A stretch of 64,000 nucleotides of DNA from CAZCZZ01 sp964503335 (GCA_964503335.1 CAZCZZ010000007.1:1-64000); one strand, 5' to 3'. Counted from the first letter of the stretch, positions 17,447 to 25,816 are shown. Notes: generated by a model not told the origin, from the sequence alone. Translations and numbers: made by a program.

Positions 17447-19600
17447 TCAAAGATAGAAGAAAAACGTGGCGCCCTTGCCCGGTTCCGCGGTAGCCCACGC
17501 ATCACCGCCATGCCTGCGGACAATGCGTTGAACGGTGGCCAAGCCGATTCCCGTGCCGGAGAAGTCCTCGACGGCGTGCAGGCGCTGGAAGGGTGTGAAG
17601 AGGCGGTCGACATAGTTCATGTCGAAACCAGCCCCGTTGTCTTTGACGAAGAGTACGGTTGCGTTGGTCGGGACGGTATCCGGAATGGATCCGGACTGAC
17701 CGGCCTGCACTTTGCCGATCTCGATGCGCGCCCCCTTCGTCCGGCCCGTGAATTTCCACGCGTTGCCGATCAGGTTCTCGAGTGCGACGGCGAGAAGGCG
17801 CGGGTCGGCCTGGACGTGCATATCGGGGCGGATCGAGACATCCACGGCGCGATCCGGTTCGGCCAGGGCGAGATCATCCACGATACGGACCGCCATGGCG
17901 CTCAAGTCCACATCTTCGATATGGAGCTCGGCACGGCTTACGCGCGACAGCTTCGTCAGGTCGTCAATCAGGTCCGCCATGCGCTGGGAGGCACGACGGA
18001 TGCGTGCGAGATGAGACCGGCCCTCTTCTTCAAGGCGCGGGCCGAAGTCCTCCAGGAGGACCATGCTGAAGCCATCGATGCTGCGCAGGGGAGCACGCAG
18101 GTCATGCGACGCGGAATAGGCGAACGTTTCGAGTTCCTTGTTGGCCGCCTCAAGCCGGGCATTCTGGACCCGGAGGCCCTCGTTCAGGTCCCGGATGGCT
18201 CGTTCCATCATCCGCAGCTCGGTGATTTCCGTGGACATTCCGCAGAGCGCGATCACCTTGCCATCGGCATCCAAGAGGGGGAAGCGAACGGCAATGTAGG
18301 TTCGCGTTTTTCCGTCCATGATGACCGTTTCCTCGCGGCGCGTCATCTGGCCCGATGTGAACATCTCGCGATCGAGTGCCGTCACGCTTTCCGCCTGGTC
18401 GCGTGGAAGGAGATCGAAGGCCGACTTTCCGATCACATCCGCCGGGTCCATGTTGAGCGCCTTGGCACAGGCCCTGTTGATCACAGTCAGGCGGCCATCG
18501 AGGTCCTTGGTGAAGATGATCGATTCCGCATTGTTGATGATGGCTTGAAGCATGCGCTCGCTGGCTTGGATCTTCTCGTAGGCCAGTTTCCGTTCCCTGT
18601 TGTCGGACATCGTCGAGCGGCTGCGCACGAAGCGACCCTGCTCATCGCGAATGGCGACGGCGCTGACGGAAACGGGTAGCATGGTCCCGTGCTTCGTCCG
18701 GACGTTGAACTCCAGGTTGTTGACGAAGCCCTCGTCCCTGAAGCGGGCAAACGAGCCCTCGAAGGCGCGGAGGCTATCGTCCGTCAGGATGTCGCTGAAT
18801 CGCAGCTTCCCGACGACCTCGTCGCGTGCGTAACCGAGCCACTTCAGCTCCGTGTCATTGATCTCCAGGAACACGCCTTCCGGGGACAGGGAGTGATAGC
18901 CGCAGGGCGCGTAGTTGTAGAGATCGTGAATCCTGTCGCTTGCTTCGCGGAGCTGGTCTTCGACCCGCTGTCGCCGTCTCAGCTCACGCACGATGGTGAT
19001 GGACATGTAGAAGAGCAGCGCCAGCATGAATGTGATCAGCAAAGTCACCAGGCGCTTCGTACTCGCCGCCCTTCGGTTCGCTTCCTTGCTGCGTGCGGCG
19101 AGCAACTCAAGTTCCACGGCGCGCATCGCGTAGATTCCGTCGCGCACATCGTCCATCGCCTCCTTGCCTCGATTGAGCAGGGGTAGCTTCTCCTCATCCG
19201 GGATCAGCTCGCGTCGGGATGTGATCACGTCCTCCGTGATCCCGACCTTTCGCGCCACGCTTTCACCGAGCTTGACGAGCCGCGCCTGCTGGGCGGGATC
19301 GTTGGCGGTGAGCGACTGCAGTTCGGCCATGTCCACGTCGACGTTTGCCAGCGCCCGGGTTCGTGGCTCGAGGAAGTCGTCCTGCCCTGTCAGCGCGAAG
19401 CCGCGCGCAGCCGTCTCGATATCCAGCATGACGGTCAGCACGGACGAGAGGCGATCCAGCACCTTCAAGGTGTGTTCGACATCCTTATAGGCCTGGACGA
19501 GTTGGGTTGTGGATCGACTCGATGTGAAGGCGAGAATGGATGCGATGAACAGGGCGAGGATGATGCCGGCGAGAAATACCCTTTGGACAGGCGTCTTCAT
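17447..19600 (-). CDS. Membrane histidine kinase: CHASE3-PAS-PAS-HisKA-HATPase
   Basis: 717 residues. A first membrane segment (about residues 8-28) and a second (about 182-203, LVTLLITFMLALLFYMSITI) enclose a helical CHASE3 sensor with the typical ETAARGFALTGQDDFLEP. Two PAS domains follow (YNYAPCGYHSLSPEG and NAESIIFTKDLDGRL). The kinase core has the phospho-acceptor in FAYSASHDLRAPLRSIDGFS and the ATP lid in LENLIGNAWKFTG, DNGAGFDMNYVDRLFTPF and GTGIGLATVQRIV. This core is of the phytochrome or bacteriophytochrome-like HisKA type that often works with Rcp1-like regulators, and one follows directly. The ATG at 19600 has GGGGTGA upstream. Confidence 0.9.
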   Translation of the reverse strand: MKTPVQRVFLAGIILALFIASILAFTSSRSTTQLVQAYKDVEHTLKVLDRLSSVLTVMLDIETAARGFALTGQDDFLEPRTRALANVDVDMAELQSLTANDPAQQARLVKLGESVARKVGITEDVITSRRELIPDEEKLPLLNRGKEAMDDVRDGIYAMRAVELELLAARSKEANRRAASTKRLVTLLITFMLALLFYMSITIVRELRRRQRVEDQLREASDRIHDLYNYAPCGYHSLSPEGVFLEINDTELKWLGYARDEVVGKLRFSDILTDDSLRAFEGSFARFRDEGFVNNLEFNVRTKHGTMLPVSVSAVAIRDEQGRFVRSRSTMSDNRERKLAYEKIQASERMLQAIINNAESIIFTKDLDGRLTVINRACAKALNMDPADVIGKSAFDLLPRDQAESVTALDREMFTSGQMTRREETVIMDGKTRTYIAVRFPLLDADGKVIALCGMSTEITELRMMERAIRDLNEGLRVQNARLEAANKELETFAYSASHDLRAPLRSIDGFSMVLLEDFGPRLEEEGRSHLARIRRASQRMADLIDDLTKLSRVSRAELHIEDVDLSAMAVRIVDDLALAEPDRAVDVSIRPDMHVQADPRLLAVALENLIGNAWKFTGRTKGARIEIGKVQAGQSGSIPDTVPTNATVLFVKDNGAGFDMNYVDRLFTPFQRLHAVEDFSGTGIGLATVQRIVRRHGGDAWATAEPGKGATFFFYL

Positions 19601-19685
19601 GTTCACCCCGCGCACCGCCGCGGAAGCTTCAGCCTACGCGGGGAAGGGCCCGGACGTCAATCGGGCAAACCCCGGGATCAACATG

Positions 19686-20504
19686 TTAGGAACTGGTAGT
19701 TCTTCTCTGGCGAACGGCTTCGTAGAGAAGAATTGTAGTAGCAGCGGCTACATTCAGGGAGTCGCTCTGGCCCAGCATCGGAATTCTAACTTTCTCCGTG
19801 GCCTTTTCCATCCACGTGCTGCTCAACCCGTATTGCTCGGCACCCACGACGATGGCCGTGCCCCTGGTCATGTCGGCTTGCGTATACTCCCGGTCCGTGT
19901 GGGGCGTCGCGGCCAGGATCTGGATATCCCTCTGGCGGAGCCACTCCAGCGCTTCGTCGGACGTGGCCTCAACAACCGGAAGGGCGAAGAGGGTGCCGAT
20001 GCTTGCGCGCACGACGTTCGGATTGTTGATGTCCGTGCACTTGTCGCAGACAATCACCGCGTGGACGCCTGCCGCATCCGCCGACCGGAGAATCGTGCCG
20101 AGGTTGCCCGGTTTCTCAATGGCCTCCGCGACGATCAGAAGCGGACGCTCGGGCAGTTTCAGGTCGGCGAGCGTGCCCTTGATCTGGGGTGCCAGCAGGA
20201 GGAGCCCTTCAGAGCGGTCCCGGTACACCATCTTCTCGAACACTTCTTTGGAGCACTCGAAGAGCTCGGAGCCCGCATCGCGGCAACGGTCGATCAGCAC
20301 CTGCTCATTCGTCCCCTGGAACCACTCGGGACTGTAGAAGAGGGTGAGGGGTTTCACCCCGTTGTCCAAAGCCCGCTTGATTTCCCGGTAACCTTCGATG
20401 ACGACGAGGTCCAATTCGTCGCGGTGCGACCGTTTGGCCAGTTTGACGACCTCCTTGACCCGGGGGTTCTGCAGGCTCGTGATGCGTAAGGATGGCGCCG
20501 TCAT
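19686..20504 (-). CDS. TrmH/SpoU-family RNA 2'-O-methyltransferase
   Basis: 272 residues from MTAPSLR. An N-terminal substrate-binding domain (ITSLQNPRVKEVVKLAKRSHR) precedes the knotted SPOUT domain with its three motifs: AEAIEKPGNLGTILRSADAAG, RASIGTLFALPV and AIVVGAEQYGLSSTW followed by IPMLGQSDSLNVAAATTILLYE. It methylates the ribose of a 23S rRNA or tRNA nucleotide using SAM; the exact target cannot be fixed from sequence. The start at 20504 lies 7 nt downstream of a TATAAG -10 box, so the mRNA is probably leaderless and the 12-residue longer frame is excluded. Confidence 0.88.
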   Translation of the reverse strand: MTAPSLRITSLQNPRVKEVVKLAKRSHRDELDLVVIEGYREIKRALDNGVKPLTLFYSPEWFQGTNEQVLIDRCRDAGSELFECSKEVFEKMVYRDRSEGLLLLAPQIKGTLADLKLPERPLLIVAEAIEKPGNLGTILRSADAAGVHAVIVCDKCTDINNPNVVRASIGTLFALPVVEATSDEALEWLRQRDIQILAATPHTDREYTQADMTRGTAIVVGAEQYGLSSTWMEKATEKVRIPMLGQSDSLNVAAATTILLYEAVRQRRTTSS

Positions 20505-20511
20505 GCGGGTG

Positions 20512-20540
20512 CTTATAAATTGCTTTGCCTGCTTGCTCAA
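20512..20540 (-). promoter_or_regulatory. Promoter of the SpoU-family gene, leaderless
   Basis: Read on the minus strand: TTGAGC (20535-20540), 17-bp spacer, TATAAG (20512-20517), then 7 nt to the ATG at 20504. No Shine-Dalgarno is present. Confidence 0.6.
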
Positions 20541-20572
20541 CGAAAACCACCGCTGTAGCGTCTATACAGGAC

Positions 20573-21241
20573 ATGAGAACCAACATCCTATCCGCAGTGG
20601 TCGTACTTTTCGCCTTCGCGGCACAAGCGCAGGACGAGGGCTTTGGTCGTTACCAGGTCATTCTGGACCGCAAGCCCTTCGGCGACCTACCACCGGTTTC
20701 CGAGAACACGGCTCCTCCTGGTCCGCCTCCGGTCTCCTTCGCCCAGAGCCTGCGACTCTCCATGATTATCGAGGTGGATGACGGAACGAAGAAGATCGGC
20801 TTTATCGACACGCGCACGGGCAAGCCCTACACCATGGGGCAGGGTGAGTCGCAGGACGGCATCGAAGTCGTCTCCGCGGATTTTGAAGCCGAGGAAGTGG
20901 TCCTTCGCCAAGGCAGCGAAATGGCCCTGATGAAGCTCCAGTCCGGCGAGGTGAAGTCGATTACTGGGCAGAATGTGCCGCAGGCTGCTTCGCCGCCCGC
21001 CATGGCTCCTCAATCATCCACGGTAGCCCCTTCGTACGCCGAGCGCCGCCGCCTCCGCCAGATGGAGCAGCAACAGCCTCCGCCGGAAGCCCCGAAGTAC
21101 AGTGGCGAAGAACTTGCCAAACACCTGCAGGAGTACCAGATGGAAGTCATCCGCCAGGGCCTCCCGCCGCTTCCGATTCCGCTTACGCCGGAGCAGGATG
21201 CGGAACTCGTGCGTGAAGGCATCCTGCCCGCGGTGCAGTAG
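20573..21241 (+). CDS. Secreted protein with a GspC/PilP-like beta domain (tentative)
   Basis: 222 residues. The N-terminus MRTNILSAVVVLFAFAAQAQ is a signal peptide. Residues about 60-130 (KIGFIDTRTGKPYTMGQGES, GIEVVSADFEAEEVVLRQGSE) have the alternating pattern of the small beta domain (HR/PilP-like) seen in GspC and PilP, which contact the secretin. The rest is Pro/Gln-rich (about 130-180) and ends in a helix. The window's type II secretion operon lacks a gspC, so this could supply that role, but it is 4.5 kb away and lacks a clear membrane anchor. I am not certain of the family. Confidence 0.55.
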   Translation: MRTNILSAVVVLFAFAAQAQDEGFGRYQVILDRKPFGDLPPVSENTAPPGPPPVSFAQSLRLSMIIEVDDGTKKIGFIDTRTGKPYTMGQGESQDGIEVVSADFEAEEVVLRQGSEMALMKLQSGEVKSITGQNVPQAASPPAMAPQSSTVAPSYAERRRLRQMEQQQPPPEAPKYSGEELAKHLQEYQMEVIRQGLPPLPIPLTPEQDAELVREGILPAVQ

Positions 21242-21263
21242 ACTTTCCGGCCAGAATTCCTGA

Positions 21264-21292
21264 TTGCCCGACCCGTTTCGGATGACTACATT
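21264..21292 (+). promoter_or_regulatory. Possible promoter of tRNA-Ser
   Basis: TTGCCC (21264-21269), 17-bp spacer, TACATT (21287-21292), ending 44 bp before the mature tRNA. Confidence 0.35.
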
Positions 21293-21336
21293 CTCCCGCC
21301 GCATCGAGTCTATTGACTTGTTGCCAATTCACTTGA

Positions 21337-21429
21337 GGAGGGGTGGCTGAGTGGTTAAAGGCACTCGACTCGAAATCGAGAGGGCGCCCTAAAAGTGCCC
21401 CGTGGGTTCAAATCCCACCCCCTCCGCCA
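21337..21429 (+). tRNA. tRNA-Ser(CGA)
   Basis: A 93-nt class II tRNA. The acceptor stem GGAGGGG pairs with CCCCTCC, followed by the discriminator G and an encoded CCA. The D arm contains GCTGAGTGGTTAAAGGC. The anticodon stem CTCGA/TCGAG encloses the loop CTCGAAA with anticodon CGA (reads UCG serine codons). The long variable arm has a GGGCGC/GTGCCC stem, and the T arm is GTGGG-TTCAAAT-CCCAC. Confidence 0.97.
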
Positions 21430-21500
21430 CCCTTGGCTCTTGAAACATCGACTCCCCGTCGCTAACGTCCACGCGAATCAAAGAGAGGGTTGGGGAAATC

Positions 21501-21983
21501 ATGATCCAGATACTCAAGCGTGGATGGTTTGTTCGTTCGCTCGCCGTGGCGGCCACGATGCTCAGCCTTGCGGCCTGTAATTCCGATGACGGCGATGACA
21601 GCCCGGATTTCGACTACGGCGACAATGATGTAGGCACCGTGCTATGCCTCGGCGACAGCATCACGGAAGGCGAATGCGCCGCCGCGGGTGCGCCGTATCC
21701 CAGCCGGCTTGCCGGACTATCTGGCAAGCGTACGATCAACCAGGGCGCCTGCGGCGAGAAGAGCGATGGCGGAGCGAGCCGTGCGGGCTCCTTGCTCAAT
21801 CGGTTCAGCCCCGGAACGATCTGTGTACTCTATGGCGCGAACGANNNNNNNNNNNNNNNNNNNNNNNNNNNNNNNNNNNNNNNNNNNNNNNNNNNNNNNN
21901 NNNNNNNNNNNNNNNNNNNNNNNNNNNNNNNNNNNNNNNNNNNNACGCAGTTGATGGCGTTGGCCTTCAACGACGAGTTGTAG
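21501..21983 (+). CDS. SGNH/GDSL hydrolase lipoprotein, interrupted by assembly gap
   Basis: The 5' part encodes a signal peptide with lipobox SLAAC, an acidic linker, then block I of the SGNH fold in LCLGDSITEG with the catalytic Ser, and further on LLNRFSPGTICVLYGAN, the start of block III (GxND). The 100-N gap follows at 21845. After the gap TQLMALAFNDEL and a stop would fit the C-terminal end after the missing H-P block of the same family, so both sides probably belong to one gene. True length is unknown because the N count is a placeholder. Likely an esterase or acyl/acetyl-hydrolase acting on an envelope or extracellular substrate. Confidence 0.7.
   Translation: MIQILKRGWFVRSLAVAATMLSLAACNSDDGDDSPDFDYGDNDVGTVLCLGDSITEGECAAAGAPYPSRLAGLSGKRTINQGACGEKSDGGASRAGSLLNRFSPGTICVLYGANXXXXXXXXXXXXXXXXXXXXXXXXXXXXXXXXXXTQLMALAFNDEL
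21845..21944. other. Assembly gap of 100 N
   Basis: Exactly 100 undetermined bases, the usual scaffold-gap placeholder. The order and distance of the flanking contigs are therefore inferred, although the SGNH hydrolase gene appears to continue across. Confidence 0.99.
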
Positions 21984-22037
21984 AAACGCCTCCGTGAGGC
22001 GTATCAGATCGGCAAAGTCCCGCTCGTGGAGCGGGTA

Positions 22038-23108
22038 CTACATAAGCGACGCGAGATGCTCCCGCAGTTCCGCGTGCAAGTCCCGTTTCATGTAGGCGTT
22101 GAGCCGCCCGGTCTGCTTCGCAATGACGGCGGAGCGCAAGGATTCATCGCGAACCACCCTTCCGAGCGTTTCCGCCACGAGGTCGTAGTTCTTTTCGGAC
22201 AGCAGAATGCCCGCGCCGCCGAGTGTCTCGGGAATGGCGGCCGCGGCGTGGGCCACGACGGGCACCTTGTGCGCCATCGCTTCGAGCACCGGAATGCAGA
22301 ACCCCTCGTGTTCGCTCAGGCATAGGAACGCGTCGGCGCAGTCGTAGTAGGCATTCAGTTCATCCTGCCGCACGGACCCCGCGAAGAACACATTCTGCAA
22401 CTTCAACTCCACGGCCTTCGTGCGAAGCAGCGCATAATAGCGCTCCATGCCCGCGTAGGAGCCGACGTGGATGAGCCGCGACTCCGGTTCGACGAATCTC
22501 TGGAAGTAGTAGAACGCGGCGAGCAGGTCCTCGATTCGCTTGTTCGGGGCGCAGCGACCCACAAAAAGAATGTTCGTCTTGCCGTCCTTGTAGAGACCCG
22601 TCACGCGACGGTTCGGCGCGATGTCCCATCCGGCACGGTCCAGGAATAGAGGAAGGACTTTCACGTTCCGGTGCCCCATGGCCTCAAGTTCGCCGGCGTT
22701 GAACTGGCTCACTGCCATGATGACAGGCGCTTTTCCCGCCAGCATGCGGGCCTGCTCCAGGCCCTTCTTCAGGTTGTGGACGATCTCCTGCTGGACACCC
22801 TGGAAGAAGTGGGGCGGGGTGATGTTGTGGTAGATGATCGCCTTCCGACAGTTCAGCGCGGCGAAGGCGTCGTTGACCGGCGAGCCAATGGACAAATGCA
22901 GGATCACGATGTCATCGGGACGAATCGTTGCCGCCGCCGTGGCCAGGTCGATCGTCGTAGCACGCAGCTCCGGCAGAATGCGCTTCAGCTCGCAGTAGAT
23001 TTCCGATGCATGGCCCCAGCCGCGGAAGAGCTGGCGCAGAACGCGTGCTTCGTTGCTGATGGCGTCGCCATTGCTGAAGCCTGCGACAAATTGATGGATG
23101 GCCTGCAT
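22038..23108 (-). CDS. Glycosyltransferase family 4 (GT-B)
   Basis: 356 residues starting MQAIHQFVAGFSNGDAIS. The N-terminal half has the HQF...GDAISN and LHLSIGSPVN, KAIIYHNITP patterns of a GT4 group common in O-antigen and exopolysaccharide clusters. The C-terminal half has ILFVGRCAPNKRIEDLLAAF and the donor-binding FLCLSEHEGFCIPVLEAMA, with the E-x7-E retaining motif. It transfers a nucleotide-activated sugar to a glycan. It lies 7 bp downstream of another GT4 gene, so both are cotranscribed. The upstream frame is open but overlaps that gene, so the start at 23108 is preferred. Confidence 0.88.
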   Translation of the reverse strand: MQAIHQFVAGFSNGDAISNEARVLRQLFRGWGHASEIYCELKRILPELRATTIDLATAAATIRPDDIVILHLSIGSPVNDAFAALNCRKAIIYHNITPPHFFQGVQQEIVHNLKKGLEQARMLAGKAPVIMAVSQFNAGELEAMGHRNVKVLPLFLDRAGWDIAPNRRVTGLYKDGKTNILFVGRCAPNKRIEDLLAAFYYFQRFVEPESRLIHVGSYAGMERYYALLRTKAVELKLQNVFFAGSVRQDELNAYYDCADAFLCLSEHEGFCIPVLEAMAHKVPVVAHAAAAIPETLGGAGILLSEKNYDLVAETLGRVVRDESLRSAVIAKQTGRLNAYMKRDLHAELREHLASLM

Positions 23109-23115
23109 GGTGCGG

Positions 23116-24297
23116 TCAACGATCCAGCGCCGCGAACATGCGTTGCTCGACGGCGTTCCAGGAGTACTCCGACTCGACAAAGCGGCGACCCGATTCGCCC
23201 AGCATATTTCGCAGCGCGGGTTGTTCGAGAAGCAGGAGCAACTCCTCCTCGAACTCCGGGTAATTCTTGAACCACAGCCCGCCATTGCTGCGCTGGCATT
23301 GGTCCTGAAGCACCTTGCTCGTGGCGTGGACCAGGGCCGGGGTGCGAGCCAGCCACGCTTCAAGCAGGACGATGCCGAGGCTCTCGTTGACGGAAGGGTG
23401 GATGAACGTCAAAGCGCCCGCCATTGCCTCCCGCTTGTCCTGCTCAGAAACGAAGCCCAAATCGATGATGTGTTCGCGCAGTGTGTCGGGAGCTTCAATG
23501 GTTCCACTTCCCGTGAATACAAGCTTCACATCACGTTTCGTACGCTCGCGGAACGTGTCCATGTAAGCGCAGAGAAGGGGGGTTCCCTTCAGCGTTTCGC
23601 GGCGGCCCGAATAGATGATGTACGGCGCCGTCATATTGCGGGATCGCCGGAACGCCTGCGGATCCACGTCAAAGGAATCCATGCCGAGGCCAACGACGGA
23701 CGAAACGGCTTCCTTCACGCCGTAGAGTTTTTGCGCGAGGTCGCGTTCCGGTGCGGTATTGAAGAGATGTCCGCGCACGGAGAGGAACATATCCTTCATG
23801 ATGCCCAGGTAGGCGAACACCTCGTCGTGCAGGCAGGGAACGAGGAAGGTTTTCGCGGGGGCGACCCGGCTGCCGAAATAGGTGACGCCGAAGAGATACG
23901 GACCGAGGATGATGGCATCGTAATCTGCGACGTGTGCGCGGAGGTGGTCGATCAGCGTGCGGCTGTTCACGCTGTTGGAGATCCACTTCTCTTCGTCGGC
24001 GCGCGACACCCGCACGCCCTTGTCGATCCGCCCCTGCACATCGAGGAAGCCGGCAATATCGCGGTCCGCGTTCACGGCGAAGAAGTGAACCTTCATTCCG
24101 TTCACATCCTTCACGCCTGGCGGAACATCGTTGGCCCATGTGAAGTGATTCGTCGCGCACGTCGTCAGGAAATCCACCTGACGCCCCGCCTTCGCGCATC
24201 GCTCGGCGAGCGCTTTAAGGAGCGTTTCCGCGCCGCCGATGGTTCCCTTCTCGGAGAAGCGGGGGGCCACGAATGCGATGCGTTGGGCGGTGGGCAT
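23116..24297 (-). CDS. Glycosyltransferase family 4 (GT-B)
   Basis: 393 residues starting MPTAQRIAFVAPRFSEKG. GTIGGAETLLKALAERC is the acceptor-side Gly loop. In the C-terminal half YIIYSGRRETLKGTPLL is the donor-domain strand, and FIHPSVNESLGIVLLEAW carries the E-x7-E motif. A longer frame begins 15 bp upstream, but MPTAQR suits the fold better. It heads a two-gene transferase unit probably building a surface polysaccharide. The gene upstream (24353-24823) ends in a palindromic repeat that fills the gap between them. Confidence 0.88.
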   Translation of the reverse strand: MPTAQRIAFVAPRFSEKGTIGGAETLLKALAERCAKAGRQVDFLTTCATNHFTWANDVPPGVKDVNGMKVHFFAVNADRDIAGFLDVQGRIDKGVRVSRADEEKWISNSVNSRTLIDHLRAHVADYDAIILGPYLFGVTYFGSRVAPAKTFLVPCLHDEVFAYLGIMKDMFLSVRGHLFNTAPERDLAQKLYGVKEAVSSVVGLGMDSFDVDPQAFRRSRNMTAPYIIYSGRRETLKGTPLLCAYMDTFRERTKRDVKLVFTGSGTIEAPDTLREHIIDLGFVSEQDKREAMAGALTFIHPSVNESLGIVLLEAWLARTPALVHATSKVLQDQCQRSNGGLWFKNYPEFEEELLLLLEQPALRNMLGESGRRFVESEYSWNAVEQRMFAALDR

Positions 24298-24305
24298 CAG
24301 ATTGA

Positions 24306-24375
24306 CAACCACGAATGGACACGAATAGACACGAATGTTTTCCGATTGGTGTTCATTCGTGTTTATTCGTGGTTG
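24306..24375. repeat. Large palindrome with ACGAAT units
   Basis: Left arm CAACCACGAATGGACACGAA (from 24306) pairs with a right arm ending TTTATTCGTGGTTG (to 24375). The repeat unit is roughly ACACGAAT. It supplies the stop codon and the last residues (TTNKHE) of the gene at 24353 and ends 9 bp from the next start codon. Confidence 0.85.
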
Positions 24376-24823
24376 AAGTTCTGGATTCCAATTCCGCGAT
24401 GCGGGCTTCGAGGCGTTTGATCTTGTCCTCGTATTTCTCGTCGAGGCTTTCCATGCCGGTGACCAGCAGGCCGTTGACGGTGTTCTGCTGGGACCAGAGG
24501 CGGTAGGTGTAGAATTTGAGCAGTTTCCAGATGGTCTTCTTCAGCCTGACGAGGAACGGGGCGGCCAAGGATGCACGCCTTTCGCGGATCTCAAAGTCGT
24601 TGATATCGACAAAAGAGGCCTCCCGGAGGGACCGGAGGTAAAACGCCAGGAACTCCTCATCGTCTTTCAAATTCACAAGATTGAGGCGTTCCGCGCGCGC
24701 GATTCTCGCATCTGCATAAGCCCCGTCGGAGGCCTTCCGGGCCACGGAGTCCTTGATTTCACGCACGATACGGGCCGTATCGACCCCATCCGCCCCTATT
24801 TGAATCGTGGTATCTTTTGTCAC
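24353..24823 (-). CDS. Hypothetical protein with C-terminal coiled coil
   Basis: 156 residues from a GTG start. Not a family I can name with certainty. A conserved-looking middle, LKDDEEFLAFYLRSLREASFVDINDFEI, is followed by a basic amphipathic stretch and a C-terminal coiled coil (MESLDEKYEDKIKRLEARIA). Similar small proteins precede glycosyl- and methyltransferases in O-antigen loci, and here two glycosyltransferases follow. The GTG at 24823 is chosen over the TTG at 24859 because that TTG is the -35 box (TTGACA) of a promoter whose -10 lies 6 nt before the GTG. The last codons and the stop come from the palindromic repeat. Confidence 0.65.
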   Translation of the reverse strand: MTKDTTIQIGADGVDTARIVREIKDSVARKASDGAYADARIARAERLNLVNLKDDEEFLAFYLRSLREASFVDINDFEIRERRASLAAPFLVRLKKTIWKLLKFYTYRLWSQQNTVNGLLVTGMESLDEKYEDKIKRLEARIAELESRTSTTNKHE

Positions 24824-24829
24824 GGCGGC

Positions 24830-24859
24830 AGTATCGGCAGCCCCGACAAGCCCTGTCAA
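24830..24859 (-). promoter_or_regulatory. Promoter of the coiled-coil protein gene, leaderless
   Basis: On the minus strand TTGACA (24854-24859), 18-bp spacer, GATACT (24830-24835), then 6 nt to the GTG at 24823. Confidence 0.5.
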
Positions 24860-24888
24860 CCGTACAGGATTAGCCTGATTGCCTGGCC

Positions 24889-24905
24889 TTGGCGTGATCT
24901 CTGCT
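24889..24905 (+). promoter_or_regulatory. Sigma-54-type -24/-12 promoter
   Basis: TTGGCGTGATCTCTGCT with GG at 24891-24892 and GC at 24903-24904, 10 nt apart as required. It is followed by AC like the element at 50545 and lies 53 bp upstream of the orphan kinase ATG. Confidence 0.55.
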
Positions 24906-24957
24906 ACATAGATCAGCCGTGCAGGGATGGATCCTTGGTTTGGAAGGGGTTCCCATT

Positions 24958-25728
24958 ATGGAAACACTCAATCGAATAGTGCGTGATGCCGATGGCGACG
25001 TGGAACAGCTCAAGCGTCGTATCGCGGAGCTGGAGAGCAAGTTGCAGGAGGAGAAGACCTCCGCCATTGGACGGCTTGCCGCGGGCGTAGCCCACGACAT
25101 GAACAACTATCTCACGCCGATTCTGGCTTACGGGAACCTTGCCAAGGATGACCTGCCGCCGGATCATCCCATGCGCGAATTCATGAGCGAAATTGTCGTG
25201 GCAGGGGAGAAGGCGCTGACGCTCACCAAGACCCTCCATGCCCTCCGCACGAGCACGGCGAATCCTTCCCAGATCCCTTTGAACAGTACGATTCAGGCCG
25301 CCGTTTCGGCGACGGAGGCTGCATCGGGCTTGACCATCAGCATGGATCTATCGCCTGAGGTCAACCTGGTCCTGGTTGAAAACGGACAGATTGAAGTCAT
25401 TGTTGCCGAGCTGCTCCTGAACGCCCGGACGGCGATGCCGGCGGGTGGTGATGTGCACATTGTTACCCGCGTGGCCATGCCAGCCGAGCTTGAGGGCCGA
25501 GCCGGTCCCTATGTGGCCATGACTGTTCGCGACGAAGGGGCGGGGATGAAGCCGGAAGTCCGGCAGGCCATTTTCGAGCCCTACTACACGACGAAGCCGA
25601 AAGGACAGGGCAAAGGCCTCGGCCTCGCGATGATCTACGCCGCCGTGAAACGCGTCGGCGGCTTCGTTCGCTGCGACAGCGAACTAGGCGCCGGCACAGA
25701 GTTCCGTGTCTACCTGCGGCCGGCCTGA
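24958..25728 (+). CDS. Orphan histidine kinase without a sensor domain
   Basis: 256 residues. After a short coiled coil (VEQLKRRIAELESKLQEE) comes the dimerisation helix with the phospho-acceptor in LAAGVAHDMNNYLTPILAYG, then the ATPase: VAELLLNARTAMPAGGDV (N box), VRDEGAGMKPE (G1), FEPYYTTKPKGQGKGLGLAM (F/G2). It has no membrane segment, PAS or receiver domain, so its input must come from a partner. It is close in style to the NtrB-like cores of the hybrid kinase at 14980 and the PAS kinase at 50581. The GAAGGGG before the ATG at 24958 supports that start over an upstream in-frame ATG. Confidence 0.88.
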   Translation: METLNRIVRDADGDVEQLKRRIAELESKLQEEKTSAIGRLAAGVAHDMNNYLTPILAYGNLAKDDLPPDHPMREFMSEIVVAGEKALTLTKTLHALRTSTANPSQIPLNSTIQAAVSATEAASGLTISMDLSPEVNLVLVENGQIEVIVAELLLNARTAMPAGGDVHIVTRVAMPAELEGRAGPYVAMTVRDEGAGMKPEVRQAIFEPYYTTKPKGQGKGLGLAMIYAAVKRVGGFVRCDSELGAGTEFRVYLRPA

Positions 25729-25816
25729 AATGCTGCATCCACCTTGACCCGAAGTGGATTCCGGTCGATAAATGAACACGAGAGGCCCTTGAGGGGTCTA
25801 TACTCTGTAGTTCATC

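Noticed and set aside
17444..18679. Plus-strand ORF of 411 codons
   Set aside because: Lies entirely opposite the kinase core of the CHASE3 kinase; no domain recognised.
25744..25804. TTGACC and TATACT as a gspE promoter pair
   Set aside because: The -10 looks good but the TTGACC lies 49 bp upstream of it, too far to be its -35.
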